Of a stretch of 64,000 nt of DNA, positions 20,717-28,999 are shown one piece after another (position 1 is the stretch's first letter; every line of letters begins with the position of its first letter). The notes under the pieces are model-generated. The model was not told the origin of the DNA and ran no database searches. It worked only from the letters and a program-made list of their open reading frames with translations. Position numbers and translations under genes: made by a program. The stretch is from Thiobacillus sp. (GTDB taxonomy: Bacteria > Pseudomonadota > Gammaproteobacteria > Burkholderiales > Thiobacillaceae): assembly GCA_030692355.1 (NCBI GenBank), contig JAUYCF010000042.1, positions 1 to 64,000 of the forward strand, read 5' to 3'.

Positions 20717-21421
20717 CTACCACCACTTCTCGAAAATGATGCGGTTCATCGGCACGCCCAGGTCGTGCAGCAGAGTGCTCATGTCCTCGACCATGCCCTT
20801 GGGGCCGCACAGGTAATACAGCGTGTCGTCCGGGACGTCGAGCGCATGCAGCTTGACCGGATCGATGCGGCCGGTGAGGCCGTGCCAGTGAACGTCGGGC
20901 TGGGTGACGGTAATGCTCACGTGCAGATTGTCGTGCGTGCGGACGGCGGCATCGAGTTCGTCACGGAACAGGATTTCGCGGCTGTCCGACGCGCTGTACA
21001 CCAGATGGACACGGGTCGATAGCCGGGCGTCGCGCACGTGGCGGAAGATGGACAGCAGCGGCGTGACGCCGACCCCGCCGCCGATCAGCACCACGTTGTC
21101 GCTCATCTCGGGCAGGTAAACGAACGGCCCCTGGCCCTGCGATACGCGAATGGGGTCACCTACTCGTGCCCGCTCGTGCACCCAGCGTGCCACCGGGTGA
21201 TGCCCGCTCGCCTTGATCGCCAGCTCGATCTCGCCCTGATGGACGGGCGAGGTGGTGATGGAATAGCCGGCGGTATGCGTCGCACCGTCAGCTTCGATGC
21301 TGAGGTCCACCCATTGCCCCGGCAGGAACCGAAAGCCGGCATCGGGGATGGCGAGGCGCAGGGTGTGGATGCTGGGTGTGGCGGGGGTGATCGCCGAGAT
21401 CTGCGCGTCAAAAATGTGCAA
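20717..21421 (-). CDS. FAD/NAD(P)-binding oxidoreductase
   Basis: 234 residues of the ferredoxin-NADP reductase fold. The FAD-binding beta barrel has GQWVDLSIEADG and the RxYS-like AGYSITTSP, in which the Arg is replaced by Ala. The pyridine-nucleotide half has VVLIGGGVGVTPLLSIFRHV and ends with YYLCGPKGMVEDM. No iron-sulfur domain is present, so an external partner is expected. It follows msrB with a 3-base gap on the same strand; a link to electron supply for repair is only inference. Confidence 0.88.
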   Translation of the reverse strand: MHIFDAQISAITPATPSIHTLRLAIPDAGFRFLPGQWVDLSIEADGATHTAGYSITTSPVHQGEIELAIKASGHHPVARWVHERARVGDPIRVSQGQGPFVYLPEMSDNVVLIGGGVGVTPLLSIFRHVRDARLSTRVHLVYSASDSREILFRDELDAAVRTHDNLHVSITVTQPDVHWHGLTGRIDPVKLHALDVPDDTLYYLCGPKGMVEDMSTLLHDLGVPMNRIIFEKWW

Positions 21422-21424
21422 GGT

Positions 21425-21826
21425 TCAGTCCTGTTTCTTCCGGAAAGTCAGTGCGGCCGAGTTGATACAGTAGCGCATTCCGGTAGGGGCTGGGCCGTCG
21501 GGGAAAACGTGGCCCAGGTGCGAGCCGCAGCGGCGGCACAGCGCCTCGATGCGCAGCATGCCGCGGCTGTTGTCGGTTTCCTCCGCCACGGCATTGCTAT
21601 CCAGCGCCTGATAATAGCTTGGCCAGCCGGAACCGGAATCAAATTTTGCACTGGATGAAAATAGTGGTGTGCCGCAGGCTGCGCAGCAGTACTCGCCTGC
21701 CTCGTGATGGTCCCAGTATTGTCCGGTAAAGGCCGGTTCGGTGCCGTGCTCGCGCAGGATGCGGTACTGCTCGGGGGGCAGTTCAGCACGCCATTCGGCG
21801 TCGGTTCTGGTTTTGTCAAAGCACAT
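21425..21826 (-). CDS. msrB: Peptide methionine-(R)-S-oxide reductase
   Basis: 133 residues. Reduces methionine R-sulfoxide in proteins. It shows both zinc CxxC pairs ([11 protein letters not shown] and [14 protein letters not shown]), the [10 protein letters not shown] substrate region and the catalytic Cys in RYCINSAAL. The length is typical of a stand-alone MsrB. It is divergent from the rubrerythrin gene and shares a regulatory gap of about 200 bp with it, which fits an oxidative-stress role. Confidence 0.96.
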   Translation of the reverse strand: MCFDKTRTDAEWRAELPPEQYRILREHGTEPAFTGQYWDHHEAGEYCCAACGTPLFSSSAKFDSGSGWPSYYQALDSNAVAEETDNSRGMLRIEALCRRCGSHLGHVFPDGPAPTGMRYCINSAALTFRKKQD

Positions 21827-21860
21827 GGGGGGCTCTCGCGATTCTGAATCGTGTTCAAGG

Positions 21861-21888
21861 TTGACATCAACCCTGCAGGCAGTTTAAT
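21861..21888 (+). promoter_or_regulatory. Candidate sigma-70 promoter of rubrerythrin
   Basis: A perfect -35 TTGACA (21861-21866) is followed after 16 bases by TTTAAT (21883-21888). The palindrome at 21901-21917 begins 12 bases later, across the expected transcription start. Confidence 0.65.
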
Positions 21889-21900
21889 CTTTGGATAAAT

Positions 21901-21917
21901 ATTAGACTAAGTCTAAT
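21901..21917. promoter_or_regulatory. Perfect 17-bp palindrome, candidate operator
   Basis: ATTAGACT-A-AGTCTAAT is a perfect inverted repeat centred on 21909, in an AT-rich stretch, placed where a repressor would block the rubrerythrin promoter. Symmetry and length fit a dimeric regulator such as an Rrf2-type or peroxide/iron sensor; which one is unknown. Confidence 0.7.
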
Positions 21918-22022
21918 TATTGTATTTCATCTCCCAGTATGACTGCTATAAACAAATGGCTGGACGGCTGGGAGAGGGATGGATTGTCACTGCATGTCTA
22001 TGTAAATCAAGGAGATCAGCGT

Positions 22023-22442
22023 ATGCAACTCAAGGGCTCAAAAACCGAAGAACATCTGAAAGCCGCCTTTGCCGGCGAATCACAGGCCAACCGTCGTTAC
22101 CTCTATTTCGCAGCGAAGGCTGACGTGGAAGGCTACAACGATGTTGCCGCAGTATTCCGTTCCACCGCCGAAGGCGAAACCGGCCACGCGCACGGCCACC
22201 TGGAATACCTGGAAAAGTGCGGCGACCCTGCTACCGGCATGCCGTTCGGCCCCACCGCCGATAATCTGAAGACCGCGGTTGCGGGTGAAACCCACGAGTA
22301 CACCGACATGTACCCCGGCATGGCCAAGGATGCACGTGCCGAAGGTTTCGACGAAATTGCCGACTGGTTCGAGACCCTGGCCAAGGCCGAGCGTTCGCAC
22401 GCCAACAAGTTCCAGAAGACCCTGGACACCCTGGGCGCGTAA
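22023..22442 (+). CDS. Rubrerythrin, short form
   Basis: 139-residue diiron peroxidase-type protein. The two ExxH-type ligand sets are visible: [13 protein letters not shown] and [17 protein letters not shown] in the first half, [13 protein letters not shown] and [12 protein letters not shown] in the second. The C-terminal rubredoxin domain of classical rubrerythrin is absent, so electrons must come from another protein. ATG 22023 follows a good Shine-Dalgarno (AAGGAGATC). The open frame extends upstream, but those codons are not family-like. It is the first gene of a cassette with a GlpC-like Fe-S protein and DUF3501. Confidence 0.94.
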   Translation: MQLKGSKTEEHLKAAFAGESQANRRYLYFAAKADVEGYNDVAAVFRSTAEGETGHAHGHLEYLEKCGDPATGMPFGPTADNLKTAVAGETHEYTDMYPGMAKDARAEGFDEIADWFETLAKAERSHANKFQKTLDTLGA

Positions 22443-22455
22443 TCGCCCTCGCGGG

Positions 22456-22480
22456 GGGCGGGCCTGTGCCCGCCCTTTTT
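22456..22480 (+). terminator. Intrinsic terminator of rubrerythrin
   Basis: GGGCGGGC-CTGT-GCCCGCCC (8-bp perfect stem) is followed directly by TTTTT, 14 bases after the rubrerythrin stop. It probably uncouples rubrerythrin from the downstream Fe-S gene, at least partly. Confidence 0.9.
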
Positions 22481-22485
22481 AAAGC

Positions 22486-22604
22486 TTCATCCGCGAAGGA
22501 CGCGAAGGAGCGCGAAGAAAATCAAAAGCAGCCGAGGCGAAGTGTGATCAGTCTCCGTTTGTCTTTTCTTTACTTCGCGTCCCTTCGCGTCCTTCGCGGA
22601 TGAA
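22486..22604. repeat. Long inverted repeat, CGCGAAGG family
   Basis: Two 32-base arms (22486-22517 and 22573-22604) match as inverted copies with two mismatches around a 55-base loop. They are built from CGCGAAGGA units, and TTTTTT follows the right arm. It lies between the rubrerythrin terminator and the Fe-S protein start (22635). Similar CCGCGAAGGACGCGAAGG elements are dispersed in many proteobacterial genomes. Confidence 0.85.
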
Positions 22605-22634
22605 TTTTTTTCGGTTTTCAAAAGAAGGATCGTC

Positions 22635-23966
22635 ATGAGCACCCGCGAAGGCAACCTCGAAGCCCCCACCCGCCACCCGCTCGACTGGAAAACCACGGAT
22701 TTCTACAACGAGGACAAGCTCAACCACGAGCTGGAGCGTATTTTTGACGCCTGCCACGGCTGCCGTCGTTGCGTGTCGCTGTGCACCGCGTTTCCCACCC
22801 TGTTCGACCTGGTGGACGAATCCTCGACGATGGAAGTGGACGGGGTCGCCAAAGCCGACTACTGGAAGGTGGTGGACGAGTGCTACCTGTGCGATCTCTG
22901 CTACATGACCAAATGTCCCTACGTGCCGCCGCATCCGTGGAACATCGACTTCCCGCACGTAATGCTGCGCGCCAAGGCGATCAAGTTCAAGAAGGGTGGC
23001 ACCACGTTCCGTGACAAGCTGTTGTCCAGCACCGACGTGATGGGCAAGCTCGCTTCGATCCCGGTGGTGGTGCAGGCGGTGAACGCCAGCCTGAAGAGCA
23101 AGCCGATCCGCAAGCTGGTGGATGGCGTGCTGCACATTCACCCCGACCGCAAACTGCCCGAATACGACAGTGCGAAATTCCGCGCCACCGCAAAGCCGCG
23201 CAGCGATTTTTCGGTGAAGGACGGTGAGAAAACGCCCGGCAAAGTGGCGATCTACGCGACCTGCTATGTGAACTACAACGAGCCCGGCATCGGCCACGAT
23301 TTGCTGAAGCTGCTGGCGCATAACGAAGTCCCCGCCGTGCTGGTGGAAAAGGAAGCCTGCTGCGGCATGCCCAAGCTGGAGTTGGGTGACCTCGATGCGG
23401 TGGCCCGCCTGAAGGAAACCAACATCCCGCATCTTGCCAGGCTCGCCCGCGAAGGCTACGCGATCCTGACGCCGGTGCCTTCTTGCACGCTGATGTACAA
23501 GCAGGAACTGCCGCTGATGTTCCCCGACGACGCCGATGTGCAGGCGGTGAAGGAAGCGATGTGGGATCCGTTCGAATACCTGATGGCGCGCAATGTCGAT
23601 GGCCTGCTGAAGACGGATTTCACTAGTCCGCTGGGCAAGGTGTCCTACCACGTGCCGTGCCACCAGCGGGTGCAGAACATCGGCAACAAGACGCGCGACG
23701 CGCTGCAACTGGCCGGCGCCGAGGTGACGATGGTCGAGCGCTGCTCCGGCCACGACGGAACCTGGGGCGTGAAGCGCGAGTACTTCGACAAGTCGATGAA
23801 GATCGGCAAGCCGGTGTTCCGCCAGATGGCCGAGCCGCAACCTGACTACGTGAGTTCCGACTGCGCGATTGCCGCGCGTCATATCCTGCAGGGCATGGGC
23901 GAAGCCGCCACCGCCCAGAAGCAGCATCCGATCACGCTGTTGCGCATCGCCTACGGCCTGGAGTAA
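22635..23966 (+). CDS. GlpC/HdrD-like Fe-S protein
   Basis: 443 residues. Two N-terminal ferredoxin-type clusters are visible: C40-x2-C43-x2-C46-x3-C50 (CHGCRRCVSLC) and CYLCDLCYMTKCP. Two cysteine-rich CCG-type domains follow, the first ending EACCGMPKLELG and the second variant (VERCSGHDGTWG). This is the architecture of GlpC and heterodisulfide-reductase D subunits, which pass electrons between a donor and a quinone or thiol/disulfide. No GlpA/B or HdrE partner is adjacent. The neighbours are rubrerythrin and DUF3501, so peroxide-linked electron transfer is plausible. It has a good ribosome site (AAGGATCGTC). Confidence 0.9.
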   Translation: MSTREGNLEAPTRHPLDWKTTDFYNEDKLNHELERIFDACHGCRRCVSLCTAFPTLFDLVDESSTMEVDGVAKADYWKVVDECYLCDLCYMTKCPYVPPHPWNIDFPHVMLRAKAIKFKKGGTTFRDKLLSSTDVMGKLASIPVVVQAVNASLKSKPIRKLVDGVLHIHPDRKLPEYDSAKFRATAKPRSDFSVKDGEKTPGKVAIYATCYVNYNEPGIGHDLLKLLAHNEVPAVLVEKEACCGMPKLELGDLDAVARLKETNIPHLARLAREGYAILTPVPSCTLMYKQELPLMFPDDADVQAVKEAMWDPFEYLMARNVDGLLKTDFTSPLGKVSYHVPCHQRVQNIGNKTRDALQLAGAEVTMVERCSGHDGTWGVKREYFDKSMKIGKPVFRQMAEPQPDYVSSDCAIAARHILQGMGEAATAQKQHPITLLRIAYGLE

Positions 23967-23976
23967 ACCTGTTTAA

Positions 23977-24101
23977 CCACAGAGGCACGGAGACACAGAG
24001 AAAATCCAAAGGACATCGCGCTGCTTGTCGCAGTATCTTGTTTTTCCTCTGTGTCCCAAGGGATACCGTCCCTGCGGGACATATCTCCGTGCCTCTGTGG
24101 T
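23977..24101. repeat. Interrupted inverted repeat, CACAGAGGCACGGAG family
   Basis: The left arm from 23977 (ACCACAGAGGCACGGAG then ACACAGAGAAAA) pairs with 24085-24101 and 24042-24056. The right arm is split by about 28 bases that hold their own hairpin, GTCCC-TGC-GGGAC (24068-24080). CACAGAGGCACGGAGACACAGAG-type elements are well-known dispersed repeats. It lies between the Fe-S gene and the DUF3501 gene. Confidence 0.85.
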
Positions 24102-24139
24102 GAGAGGTTTTGAATCAACCACATTACAAGGAGCAAAAC

Positions 24140-24724
24140 ATGCCGCAGATCACCCGTGACAGCCTGCTGACCCTGGAGGGCTATGCCAAGGTGCGCCCCG
24201 AGATGCGCGCCGAAATCATGGCACACAAAAAGAACCGCATGGTTGAACTGGGCGATCACGTGACGCTGATTTTTGAAGACGAAAGAACCATGCGTTACCA
24301 GATCCAGGAAATGCTGCGCGCCGAGCGCACCTTCGAGGAATCCGGCATCCAGGACGAACTCGACGCCTACAATCCGCTGGTTCCGGACGGCAGCAACTGG
24401 AAAGTCACCATGATGATCCAGTATTCCGACCCGGACGAGCGCAAGCTTGCGCTGGCGAAGCTGAAGGGCATCGAGGAACGTGTGTGGGTTCAGGTGGCCG
24501 ACCAGGCGAAAGTTTTTGCCATCGCCGACGAAGATATGGAACGCGAGAACGAGGAAAAGACCTCGGCCGTGCATTTCCTGCGCTTCGAACTCGATGCAAG
24601 CTCGATCGCGGCCGCCAGGGCCGGCAGCCCGATCCGCATGGGAATCGATCACGACGCCTGCAGGGTTGAATCGATGGCGCTGGCGGAAAACACCCGTGCC
24701 GCGCTCGTCTTCGATTTGTCCTAA
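24140..24724 (+). CDS. DUF3501 family protein
   Basis: 194 residues, recognisable as DUF3501 from MPQITRDSLLTLEGYAKVRPEMRAEIMAHKKNRMVELGDHVTLIFEDERTM-type blocks (cited in part), RYQIQEMLRAERTF and the C-terminal MGIDHDAC. There is no signal or membrane helix. Function is unknown. The family is commonly found beside rubrerythrin and an HdrD/GlpC-like protein, as here, which suggests a shared redox or stress task. The ATG at 24140 has a strong ribosome site (AAGGAGC); an upstream in-frame ATG lies inside the repeat and is unlikely. Confidence 0.9.
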   Translation: MPQITRDSLLTLEGYAKVRPEMRAEIMAHKKNRMVELGDHVTLIFEDERTMRYQIQEMLRAERTFEESGIQDELDAYNPLVPDGSNWKVTMMIQYSDPDERKLALAKLKGIEERVWVQVADQAKVFAIADEDMERENEEKTSAVHFLRFELDASSIAAARAGSPIRMGIDHDACRVESMALAENTRAALVFDLS

Positions 24725-24782
24725 AGTCAAAACCAGGCGGTAAAAGCAACACAACAGCGCACCGCCTGCTTGAGAGGAGGCG

Positions 24783-26006
24783 ATGATGCTGGATCAACTG
24801 TTGGTTCGCCAGGTGCGGCGACGGGTGGAGGCCTCGGGGCTGCCGTTCATCGTCGAATTGTGGAATGGCGAGTTGGTGGGCGATGCAGCCGATGCCGCTG
24901 TGCGGGTACGGCTGCATCAGGCGAGCAGTCTCAAAGCCATGGCCGAGCCCAGCCTGGGTGCGCTGGCGCGGGCCTATGTCGAGGGCGAGCTCGATCTGGA
25001 AGGAAACGTTCGCGATATTCTGGCGCTGGGTGACCGTCTGTGCAACGCAGGCGACTGCGCGCCGTGCGCGCCGAAAACCGGGTCGGACGGCTGGAAATGG
25101 TGGCGCCATACCCGCACCAAGGATCGCAGGAACATCCACTACCACTACGACGTTTCCAACGATTTTTACGGCCTGTGGCTGGATGCGCGGCGGATCTATT
25201 CCTGCGCCTATTTCAAGACCCCGGACATGAGCCTGGATGCCGCGCAGGAAGCCAAGCTCGACCACATTTGCCGCAAGCTCGATCTCAAGCCGGAGGATCG
25301 GTTTCTCGATATCGGCTGCGGTTGGGGCGGACTGATCCTGCATGCGGCGGAACGCTACGGCGTGCATGCGGTCGGCATCACGCTGTCGGATGACCAGCAT
25401 GCCTACGTCAGCGAGCAGATCGAGGCGCGCGGGTTGACCGGCCGAGTCGAAGTGCGCAGGATGGATTACCGCGACGTGCCCGAGCACGGCGGCTACGACA
25501 AGATCGCCAGTGTAGGCATGTTCGAACACGTCGGCCGCCTCAACCTTCGTGTCTATTTCGACAAGATTGCTGCGCTATTGAAGCCTGGCGGGCTGGTGCT
25601 CAATCACGGCATCACCACGGCCGAGCCCGAGGCCAGCGGCCTTGGCAGCGGAATCGCCGAGTTCATCGAGGACTACGTGTTCCCGGGGGGCGAGCTGGTG
25701 CACGCCTCCGACGTGCTGCGCGCCGCCGCGGGCAGCGGACTCGAATGCCTGGATGCTGAAAATCTGCGCCCGCATTACGGCAAAACGCTGTGGCACTGGG
25801 TCACCCGGCTGGAGGCGCATGCCGACGAGGCGCGCCGCCTGATCGGCGAGCAGAAATACCGCATCTGGCGCATCTACATGGCGGGCTCGGCCCATGCCTT
25901 CGACCATGGCTGGATGGAGCTGTGGCAGGTGCTGGCGGGCAAGGCCGTCGACGGCAGCCAGCCAAACTATCCATTCAAACGGGATTTCATTTATCGCGAC
26001 GAGTGA
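24783..26006 (+). CDS. cfa: Cyclopropane-fatty-acyl-phospholipid synthase family
   Basis: 407-residue SAM-dependent enzyme that adds a methylene bridge to unsaturated phospholipid acyl chains, or a close relative. Features: the N-terminal lipid-binding region, IHYHYDVSNDFYGLWLD, the SAM site FLDIGCGWGGLILHAAERYG, and ASVGMFEHVG with the catalytic-site glutamate and histidine. The C-terminal active-site region has YRIWRIYMAGSAHAF. It starts 58 bases after DUF3501 with a GAGAGGAGG ribosome site, so it may be co-transcribed. Confidence 0.93.
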   Translation: MMLDQLLVRQVRRRVEASGLPFIVELWNGELVGDAADAAVRVRLHQASSLKAMAEPSLGALARAYVEGELDLEGNVRDILALGDRLCNAGDCAPCAPKTGSDGWKWWRHTRTKDRRNIHYHYDVSNDFYGLWLDARRIYSCAYFKTPDMSLDAAQEAKLDHICRKLDLKPEDRFLDIGCGWGGLILHAAERYGVHAVGITLSDDQHAYVSEQIEARGLTGRVEVRRMDYRDVPEHGGYDKIASVGMFEHVGRLNLRVYFDKIAALLKPGGLVLNHGITTAEPEASGLGSGIAEFIEDYVFPGGELVHASDVLRAAAGSGLECLDAENLRPHYGKTLWHWVTRLEAHADEARRLIGEQKYRIWRIYMAGSAHAFDHGWMELWQVLAGKAVDGSQPNYPFKRDFIYRDE

Positions 26007-26173
26007 GTTGCGCGGCGCCCGGGGAGGCATAATCCCGGCCAGGTAACTGTTTGCGGACCATCGTGCCCGGCCATGAGGTGGGCCGGTTTCAAGGCATATC
26101 CATCGGCGTGCCGCGGCACCGCGACAGCTTGGCCGTCTGTTCCGGACAGACTCCTGGATATTGCTGAACGCGG
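26007..26173 (+). promoter_or_regulatory. Structured leader of SLC13 permease gene
   Basis: This 167-base gap holds a possible -10 CATAAT (26028-26033) and three symmetric elements: CCGGCC...GGCCGG (26067-26086), GTGCCGCGGCAC (26108-26119) and GTCTGT-TCCGG-ACAGAC (26135-26151). No known riboswitch was recognised. It may be a structured untranslated leader; this is inference from the symmetry only. Confidence 0.4.
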
Positions 26174-28057
26174 GTGAATTTTATGGCGGGTGAACAAGCC
26201 GCAATCATTGCAGTGCTGGTGGCAACGGTGGCCATGTTCTTGTGGGGCCGCTGGCGCCACGACATGGTGGCGGTGGGCGCGCTGCTGGCCTGCGTACTGG
26301 CCGGCCTGGTGGCTCCGGCAGACGCATTCGCCGGCTTTGGCCATCCGGCGGTGATCACGGTCGCCTGCGTGCTGGTGCTGAGCCGGGGTTTGCAGACGTC
26401 CGGCGCGATCGATGTGCTCACCCGCCATACCCTGCCGAAGAATGCCGGCCCGACGCTGAGCCTGGCTGCGCTGGTCGGACTGGGTGCGGTGCTGTCCGGC
26501 TTCATGAACAATGTGGGCGCGATGGCGCTCTTGATGCCGGTGGCCATCCAGCTTGCCGCACGCCTCGACCTGCCGCCCGGGCGGGTGCTGATGCCGCTTG
26601 CCTTCGGCACCATCCTCGGCGGCATGACGACCATGGTCGGCACGCCGCCCAACCTGATCGTGTCGGGCTTCCGTACCCAGAACGGCGCCAGCGGCTTCGC
26701 CATGTTCGACTTCACGCCAGTCGGTCTGGCCGTGGCTGTGGCCGGGGTGACCTTTGTGGCCCTGCTTGGCTGGCGACTGGTGCCGGTACGCAAGCAGGCC
26801 GGCGCCGAGGGATTCGAGACCGGGGCGTATATCACCGAAGTGCGCGTGACGGACGACAGCAAAGCCGCCGGCATGACCCTGCGCGACATCGAGAGCGCAC
26901 TCGACGAGGCCGATGCGCAGGTCGTGGGGCTGGTGCGCAATGAGGTGCGCATGAACGCACCGCAAGTCGGACGCAAGGTGCTGGCCGGCGACATCCTGAT
27001 CATCGAGGCCGAGGTCGAGGCCCTGGCCAGCGTGCTGTCCAGTCTTGGCCTGACGCTGGAAGAAGCGGACTCGCCGGGTACTCAAAGCGAAACCCGTGAG
27101 GACGAGACCCGCGAAACCCCGCGGCGCGACAACAGCAAGGCCATTGAACCCGAGCCCGGCGCCGGGGAAGCCGACGCGGAAAAAAAGACCCCGCCTTCCG
27201 ACGAGATTGTGCTGATGGAACTCGTGGTTCGGCCTGGGGCATCGATTGCGGGCCGCTCAGCCAGCGACATGCTGCTGCGCTCCCGCTACGGGATCAACCT
27301 GCTGGCTGTGTCACGCGAGGGCACGCGCTCGAAGGTGCGGCTGCGGACCCTGAGGATTCAGCCCGGCGATCTGCTGCTGATGCAGGGCCCTCCCGATGTG
27401 CTGGTCGAGTTTGCGGCCGATTCCGGCTGCGTGCCGCTGGCCGAGCGCGAGTTGCGCATCCCGAACAAGCGCAAGGCGCTGACGGCCGGCGGCATCATGG
27501 CTGTCGCGGTCGGCGGGGCGGCCTTCGGCCTGCTGCCGGCGGCGATCTCGTTCGCACTCGGCGTGCTGGCCTCGATGGCGCTGCGCACCATCCCGCCACG
27601 CGCGGTCTATGACGCGATCGACTGGCCGGTGGTCGTTCTGCTCGGCGCGCTCATTCCGGTGGCCGGGGCGATGGCATCCACCGGCACCGCCGACCTGATC
27701 GCGCGCGTTCTGCTCGACAGCGTTGCGCAGGGGCATGCCGTCGTCGGGCTTGCGCTCATTCTGGTGGTCACGATGTTCCTGTCCGACTTGATAAACAACG
27801 CCGCCACAGCGGCCGTGATGTGCCCGATTGCCATCGGCACCGCCGGGGTGCTGGGCGTGAATGCCGATTCGTTCCTGATGGCGGTGGCCATCGGCGCTTC
27901 CTGCGCCTTCCTGACCCCGATCGGACACCAGAACAACACGCTGATCCTCGGCCCTGGTGGATTTCACTTCGGTGACTACTGGCGCCTCGGGCTGCCGCTT
28001 GAGGTGCTGGTGGTCGCTGTCAGCATGCCGATGCTGCTTTGGGTGTGGCCGCTCTGA
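26174..28057 (+). CDS. SLC13 family permease with TrkA-C domains
   Basis: 627-residue polytopic inner-membrane transporter. It has two halves of membrane helices (about 1-210 and 435-627) separated by two cytosolic TrkA-C (RCK-C) regulatory domains (about 215-295 and 345-425) joined by a charged linker (ETREDETRETPRRDNSKAIE). SLC13/DASS motifs include FMNNVGAMALLMPVA, MTTMVGTPPNLIVSGF and LSDLINNAATAAVMCPIA. Members carry sulfate, dicarboxylates or other anions; the substrate here cannot be told. The start is GTG 26174 or ATG 26183, neither with a clear ribosome site. Confidence 0.9.
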   Translation: MNFMAGEQAAIIAVLVATVAMFLWGRWRHDMVAVGALLACVLAGLVAPADAFAGFGHPAVITVACVLVLSRGLQTSGAIDVLTRHTLPKNAGPTLSLAALVGLGAVLSGFMNNVGAMALLMPVAIQLAARLDLPPGRVLMPLAFGTILGGMTTMVGTPPNLIVSGFRTQNGASGFAMFDFTPVGLAVAVAGVTFVALLGWRLVPVRKQAGAEGFETGAYITEVRVTDDSKAAGMTLRDIESALDEADAQVVGLVRNEVRMNAPQVGRKVLAGDILIIEAEVEALASVLSSLGLTLEEADSPGTQSETREDETRETPRRDNSKAIEPEPGAGEADAEKKTPPSDEIVLMELVVRPGASIAGRSASDMLLRSRYGINLLAVSREGTRSKVRLRTLRIQPGDLLLMQGPPDVLVEFAADSGCVPLAERELRIPNKRKALTAGGIMAVAVGGAAFGLLPAAISFALGVLASMALRTIPPRAVYDAIDWPVVVLLGALIPVAGAMASTGTADLIARVLLDSVAQGHAVVGLALILVVTMFLSDLINNAATAAVMCPIAIGTAGVLGVNADSFLMAVAIGASCAFLTPIGHQNNTLILGPGGFHFGDYWRLGLPLEVLVVAVSMPMLLWVWPL

Positions 28058-28090
28058 TGCCGCGAGGCGGCCATGAAAGAACCTTGGGGC

Positions 28091-28999
28091 TCAATCCGCC
28101 GGCCGATCCAGCGCCTGATCCGCCAGCGAGACGGGGTCTTCCATCGGTTCCAGATGGGTGGTGATGTGGGCATAGGTCACGGCCTGGCGGATGTCGGCCT
28201 CGATGCGTTCCGACCAGTCGTGTCCCAACTGGACGGTCCATTTTCCGGGCACCAGCACGTGCAGGGAAATGAAGGCGCGGGTGCCGGCCTGCCGCGTGCG
28301 CAAGGCATGGAAGTCGAGACCCTGCCGGCGATAGCTGTCCAGCACGCTTTCGATTGCCCTGAGGTCCTCCTCCGGGATGGACACATCCATCAGGCCGGTG
28401 GCGGAACGGTGCAGCAGCTGCCAGCCGGTCCACACGATATTCATTGCCACCAGCAGGGCGACCACCGGGTCGAGCCAGAGCCAGCCGGTCAGCCACACCA
28501 AGCCGACGCCGGCAATTACGCCGGCGGAGGTCCAGACATCGGTGAGCAGGTGATGGGCGTCGGCTTCCAGGGTGATGGATTTGTGTTTTTTTCCCACCGC
28601 CATGAGGATGCGCGAGGTGGCCAGGTTGATGACCGAGGCGACCACCGACACGGCCAGCCCGATGCCCACTGCCTCGATCGGCTGCGGGTTGAGCAGGCGA
28701 TCGATCGCGGCGTAGCTGATGGCGACGGCGGCGACGATAATGAGGAAGCCTTCGAATGCGCTGGAGAAATATTCCGCCTTGCCGTGGCCATGCGCGTGGT
28801 TGTCATCCGCCGGCATCGCCGCCAGCGTCAGCATGGCCAGCGCCATGATCGCCCCCGCCAGATTGACGAAGGATTCGAGCGCGTCGGAGAGCAGGCCGAC
28901 CGAGCCGGTGATCCACCAGGCCCAGCCCTTGAGCAGGATAGTGGCCAGGGCCGCTGCGATGGAGAGCCAGGCATAGCGTTTGAGGGAGGCAGGCAGCAT
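28091..28999 (-). CDS. Cation diffusion facilitator transporter
   Basis: 302 residues with six predicted membrane helices and a cytosolic C-terminal domain. Metal-site motifs are SVGLLSDALESFVNLAGA (helix 2), the histidine-rich DDNHAHGHGKAEYF loop start and LEADAHHLLTDVWTS (helix 5). CDF proteins export divalent metals such as Zn, Fe, Co or Mn in exchange for protons. I use the ATG at 28999 (MLPASLKRYAW); the frame remains open upstream, but that sequence is not family-like. It is tail to tail with the SLC13 gene. Confidence 0.93.
   Translation of the reverse strand: MLPASLKRYAWLSIAAALATILLKGWAWWITGSVGLLSDALESFVNLAGAIMALAMLTLAAMPADDNHAHGHGKAEYFSSAFEGFLIIVAAVAISYAAIDRLLNPQPIEAVGIGLAVSVVASVINLATSRILMAVGKKHKSITLEADAHHLLTDVWTSAGVIAGVGLVWLTGWLWLDPVVALLVAMNIVWTGWQLLHRSATGLMDVSIPEEDLRAIESVLDSYRRQGLDFHALRTRQAGTRAFISLHVLVPGKWTVQLGHDWSERIEADIRQAVTYAHITTHLEPMEDPVSLADQALDRPAD

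Noticed and set aside
21939-22022. Rubrerythrin starting 28 codons upstream
   Set aside because: The added residues are unlike the family, and ATG 22023 has the only good ribosome site.
22486-24101. Repeats on both sides of the Fe-S gene as ends of one transposon
   Set aside because: The two elements belong to different sequence families, each is an inverted repeat in itself, and there is no transposase.
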